From Candidatus Aenigmarchaeota archaeon CG_4_9_14_3_um_filter_37_18 (GTDB lineage: Archaea > Aenigmatarchaeota > Aenigmatarchaeia > CG10238-14): a stretch of DNA of 6,663 nt. The DNA lies in contig PFTQ01000016.1 of NCBI GenBank assembly GCA_002789635.1, positions 1 through 6,663 of the forward strand, in the 5' to 3' direction. The notes under the pieces were generated by a model. It saw nothing but the letters and a program-made list of their open reading frames with translations. It did no database searches and was not told where the DNA came from. The position numbers and the translations under genes are program-made. This document shows, piece by piece, positions 5,274 to 6,663 of the stretch. Numbering within the stretch: position 1 is the first letter of the stretch; each line of letters starts with the position of its first letter.

Positions 5274-5528
5274 ATGATTAACGAAGAGTTTATTAAAAAA
5301 TTCGAATCTATAGAAACTAACTTTGAATTTGCAAGAGCTGAAACTCTAAGTCCAGAATTACAAAAAAAATATGGTGTAGATAAAGGAATGGTTGTAATTA
5401 GGAAAAGTTTTAATCCACACCCAAGAATCACAGTTTTTCCTATAAAAGACGGTGATTTTGTTCAGACATTAACTGAAATGATTATCGAAAAGGGTCATAA
5501 AGAAAGCCTTCAAAATCCGTTTGTTTAA
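5274..5528 (+). CDS. Small uncharacterised protein (84 aa), first gene of a putative two-gene module
   Basis: I do not recognise this protein. It begins MINEEFIKKFESIETNFEFA (helical, acidic), continues through a probable beta segment (GMVVIRKSFN, 38-47, and RITVFPIKDG, 51-60) and ends in a helix (FVQTLTEMIIEKGHKE, 62-77), suggesting a small alpha/beta domain. No helix-turn-helix, signal peptide or membrane segment is visible. A Shine-Dalgarno site four bases before the ATG supports expression. The stop is 52 bases before the start position of the PIN-like gene, so the two probably share an mRNA. Sampled segments are only about 28% GC, much lower than the glycosyltransferase genes, as in many transferred genes. 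By position it could be an antitoxin for the PIN-like product, but no known antitoxin motif supports this. Confidence 0.65.
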   Translation: MINEEFIKKFESIETNFEFARAETLSPELQKKYGVDKGMVVIRKSFNPHPRITVFPIKDGDFVQTLTEMIIEKGHKESLQNPFV

Positions 5529-5568
5529 TTAAGTATTAAGAAATAACCGAGACAATTAATACAATGAC

Positions 5569-5574
5569 GAGGAG
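5569..5574 (+). promoter_or_regulatory. Shine-Dalgarno site that marks the start of the PIN-like gene
   Basis: GAGGAG is followed by a 6-base spacer and then ACG at 5581, exactly where a start codon is expected. The frame from there reads x-T-F-L-D-T, the standard opening of PIN proteins. No other in-frame ATG, GTG or TTG exists until 5713. The ATG at 5564 is in another frame and stops after five codons. Confidence 0.5.
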
Positions 5575-5580
5575 ATACTA

Positions 5581-6045
5581 ACGACATTTTTAGATACCAT
5601 ATATGTATTCATTCCAGATATTTCAATTTTTAGAGATGCGTTTAAGTTAAAAAAACAAACAGAGGAGGAATTTTTTGCAAAAGAACTAATCAATTTTTTT
5701 GCAGAACAATCTATGAATACTGGATTCCCTTATATTAGAGTCCCTATTGGGCTAGCTGTAAAATTACTTAATGAACCATTCATGGATGACCCTGATATTT
5801 GGGGATTGATGAGTTTAATTTTGCAACCAGAAAATGTCACTGATAAAGCAGGAATATCAGTTACAGAAGAAAACAAAATTTGTTATGATTTTCTAGGTAA
5901 ATTTAAAATGCCAATGATATTAACTAATGAAAATAAGGAAAAATATAAAAACCTTAAAGTCTGTACAGCAAAAGAGTTTATGAAAAAATATCGGGAATTA
6001 ATGCTTAATGATAGGACTTTTATAAGATTAGAAAAAAATTGTTAA
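5581..6045 (+). CDS. PIN-like domain protein with ACG in place of the start codon (putative toxin, possibly inactivated)
   Basis: The frame opens TFLDTIYVFIPD (from residue 2), resembling the first strand of PIN-domain ribonucleases, where the Asp of LDT (D5) binds metal. The end, MPMILTNENKEKYKNLKVCT (110-129) then AKEFMKK, resembles the PIN C-terminus, in which a T-x-D strand is followed by 'x-V-x-T-P-x-E-F-L'. The T-x-D Asp is Glu here (E117). The other acids are less clear: VPIGLAVKLLNE (54-65) has Val where PIN helices often carry Glu, and E96/E97 may supply the third. An ATG-initiated product from 5713 (residue 45) would lose D5. The ACG at 5581 sits 6 bases after GAGGAG, so it is probably a mutated ATG, a rare ACG start or a sequence error. 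VapC-like toxins cut RNA. The family call is moderate; divergence from VapC is large. Confidence 0.5.
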   Translation, partial: TTFLDTIYVFIPDISIFRDAFKLKKQTEEEFFAKELINFFAEQSMNTGFPYIRVPIGLAVKLLNEPFMDDPDIWGLMSLILQPENVTDKAGISVTEENKICYDFLGKFKMPMILTNENKEKYKNLKVCTAKEFMKKYRELMLNDRTFIRLEKNC

Positions 6046-6272
6046 TTAACTCCATTATTGAAATAGTTCATCACATATACGCAACATCAATTACTATCAC
6101 CCTCATTCGACACTAATTTTATGACTTGAATTTACGGCAGAACCCATTTTCCAAAATAGTTAAGCACCTATCTGCGACACTCTAGGAAAAGAACCGATAA
6201 TGCGACAGAACCTTGGTTTTCTATCCGGTATGAAGCATTAACAATAAAAATATCGCTGTACTAGAAATATTC
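6046..6272. other. Intergenic spacer without recognisable gene
   Basis: No supported reading frame, tRNA-like fold or known element is visible on either strand. A 10-base palindrome (GTTAATTAAC, 6042-6051) spans the stop codon of the PIN-like gene. A short motif, TGCGACA, occurs twice (about 6173 and 6201). An A/T-rich block at about 6242-6252 (AATAAAAATAT) is placed about 26 bases before the next gene's ATG and may be its TATA box for a leaderless transcript. Confidence 0.4.
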
Positions 6273-6663
6273 ATGAATTATGCGATCCCGGCAGTTTACG
6301 GAGCTCCTGGCGAGAAATTTGCCCCAGAGATAGGGCGCTTGCCGTCCGGCGTTTGGGCGGCAGTGTATAATTATGACAAATATGGAATTGACAGTTATGT
6401 AGATATTATTAATATTTCAGGCCCCCTGCGCCCAGATCATACTATTAGATCAACTAATGAAAATCTGCATCACCTTTTCGGAAAGCTTCTTTTCCAAGAG
6501 GATTTCAGTGATCCGGCAGGCCTCAGAACGGGCGTTCAAAATAGCCTAGAAGGACATAAACTTAAAGGCATGGTGACGCCTTATGGCAAAGCACAAGCCC
6601 AGAGCGGTGGCTTTGCATTATTAAGAGGCATTTTAGGATGCCTTGATTATGCTCCATATTTAG
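6273..6663 (+). CDS. Uncharacterised protein, 5' part, runs off the right edge
   Basis: An ATG at 6273 opens a frame of at least 130 codons that is still open at the end of the window. It begins MNYAIPAVYGAPGEKFAPEI and contains SGVWAAVYNYDKYGIDSYVD (about 25-44), NENLHHLFGKLLFQEDF (about 62-78) and GMVTPYGKAQAQSGGFALLRG (about 99-119). The residue mix is balanced and globular, without signal peptide or membrane segment, and the DNA is clearly less AT-rich than the preceding pair, which supports genuine coding. The frame is open upstream only to a TGA at 6231, so ATG 6273 is the natural start. No Shine-Dalgarno site is seen; the AT-rich block about 26 bases upstream suggests a leaderless mRNA. 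I do not recognise the family. Confidence 0.65.
   Translation, partial: MNYAIPAVYGAPGEKFAPEIGRLPSGVWAAVYNYDKYGIDSYVDIINISGPLRPDHTIRSTNENLHHLFGKLLFQEDFSDPAGLRTGVQNSLEGHKLKGMVTPYGKAQAQSGGFALLRGILGCLDYAPYL

Noticed and set aside
5222..5431. 69-codon minus-strand frame across the start of the 84-residue gene
   Set aside because: It is antisense, has no RBS, and the plus-strand gene has a well-placed Shine-Dalgarno site.
6046..6272. tRNA or other structured RNA in the spacer before the last gene
   Set aside because: No T-loop-like sequence, acceptor stem pairing or strong hairpin was found on either strand.

Overview
The window looks like a piece of an archaeal chromosome, most likely from an uncultivated, small-genome lineage of the DPANN type. 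This is an inference. It rests on a TATA box placed about 26 bases before a start codon (a leaderless archaeal promoter), purine-rich Shine-Dalgarno sites elsewhere, a C2H2-type zinc-finger protein of archaeal style, and gene families common in such genomes. There is no rRNA, tRNA, CRISPR array or ribosomal protein gene to settle the taxonomy.

Left third (1-1765): a minus-strand two-gene module of the AbiE type. It has an AbiEii-like nucleotidyltransferase toxin (673-1332) followed, with a 13-base overlap, by an AbiEi-like winged-helix antitoxin/regulator (104-685). This order is the reverse of the textbook abiEi-abiEii operon. The promoter carries a TATA box enclosed by a 7-base inverted repeat, which suits autoregulation. 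The module sits between two direct copies of a 61-base GC-rich repeat (23-83 and 1427-1487), so it looks like a cassette. About 280 bases of mostly non-coding DNA follow, with a 16-base perfect palindrome, a small GC hairpin and a possible gene-tail remnant.

Middle (1766-4586): a two-gene glycosylation operon, a GT2 enzyme resembling dolichyl-phosphate sugar synthases (1766-2548) and a GT4 glycosyltransferase (2529-3593) overlapping by 20 bases. It is convergent with a minus-strand gene (3624-4586) for a 320-residue protein with an N-terminal C2H2 zinc finger and an otherwise unrecognised, mainly helical body. The glycosyltransferases probably serve protein or surface-lipid glycosylation on a polyprenol carrier.

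Right third (4587-6663): an accessory stretch. It contains the 3' remnant of a DDE transposase gene (4822-5121), then a strikingly AT-rich pair. The first member is an 84-residue unknown protein (5274-5528), preceded by a leader full of small inverted repeats. The second is a 154-codon PIN-like gene (5581-6045) whose natural start codon reads ACG instead of ATG, behind a good Shine-Dalgarno site. The pair has the layout of a toxin-antitoxin module but matches no pair I recognise. After a 227-base spacer, an unrecognised open frame (6273 onward) runs off the right edge.

The best candidates for something new are the AT-rich pair with the PIN-like gene, and the repeat-flanked, reversed-order AbiE cassette with its TATA-bracketing operator.
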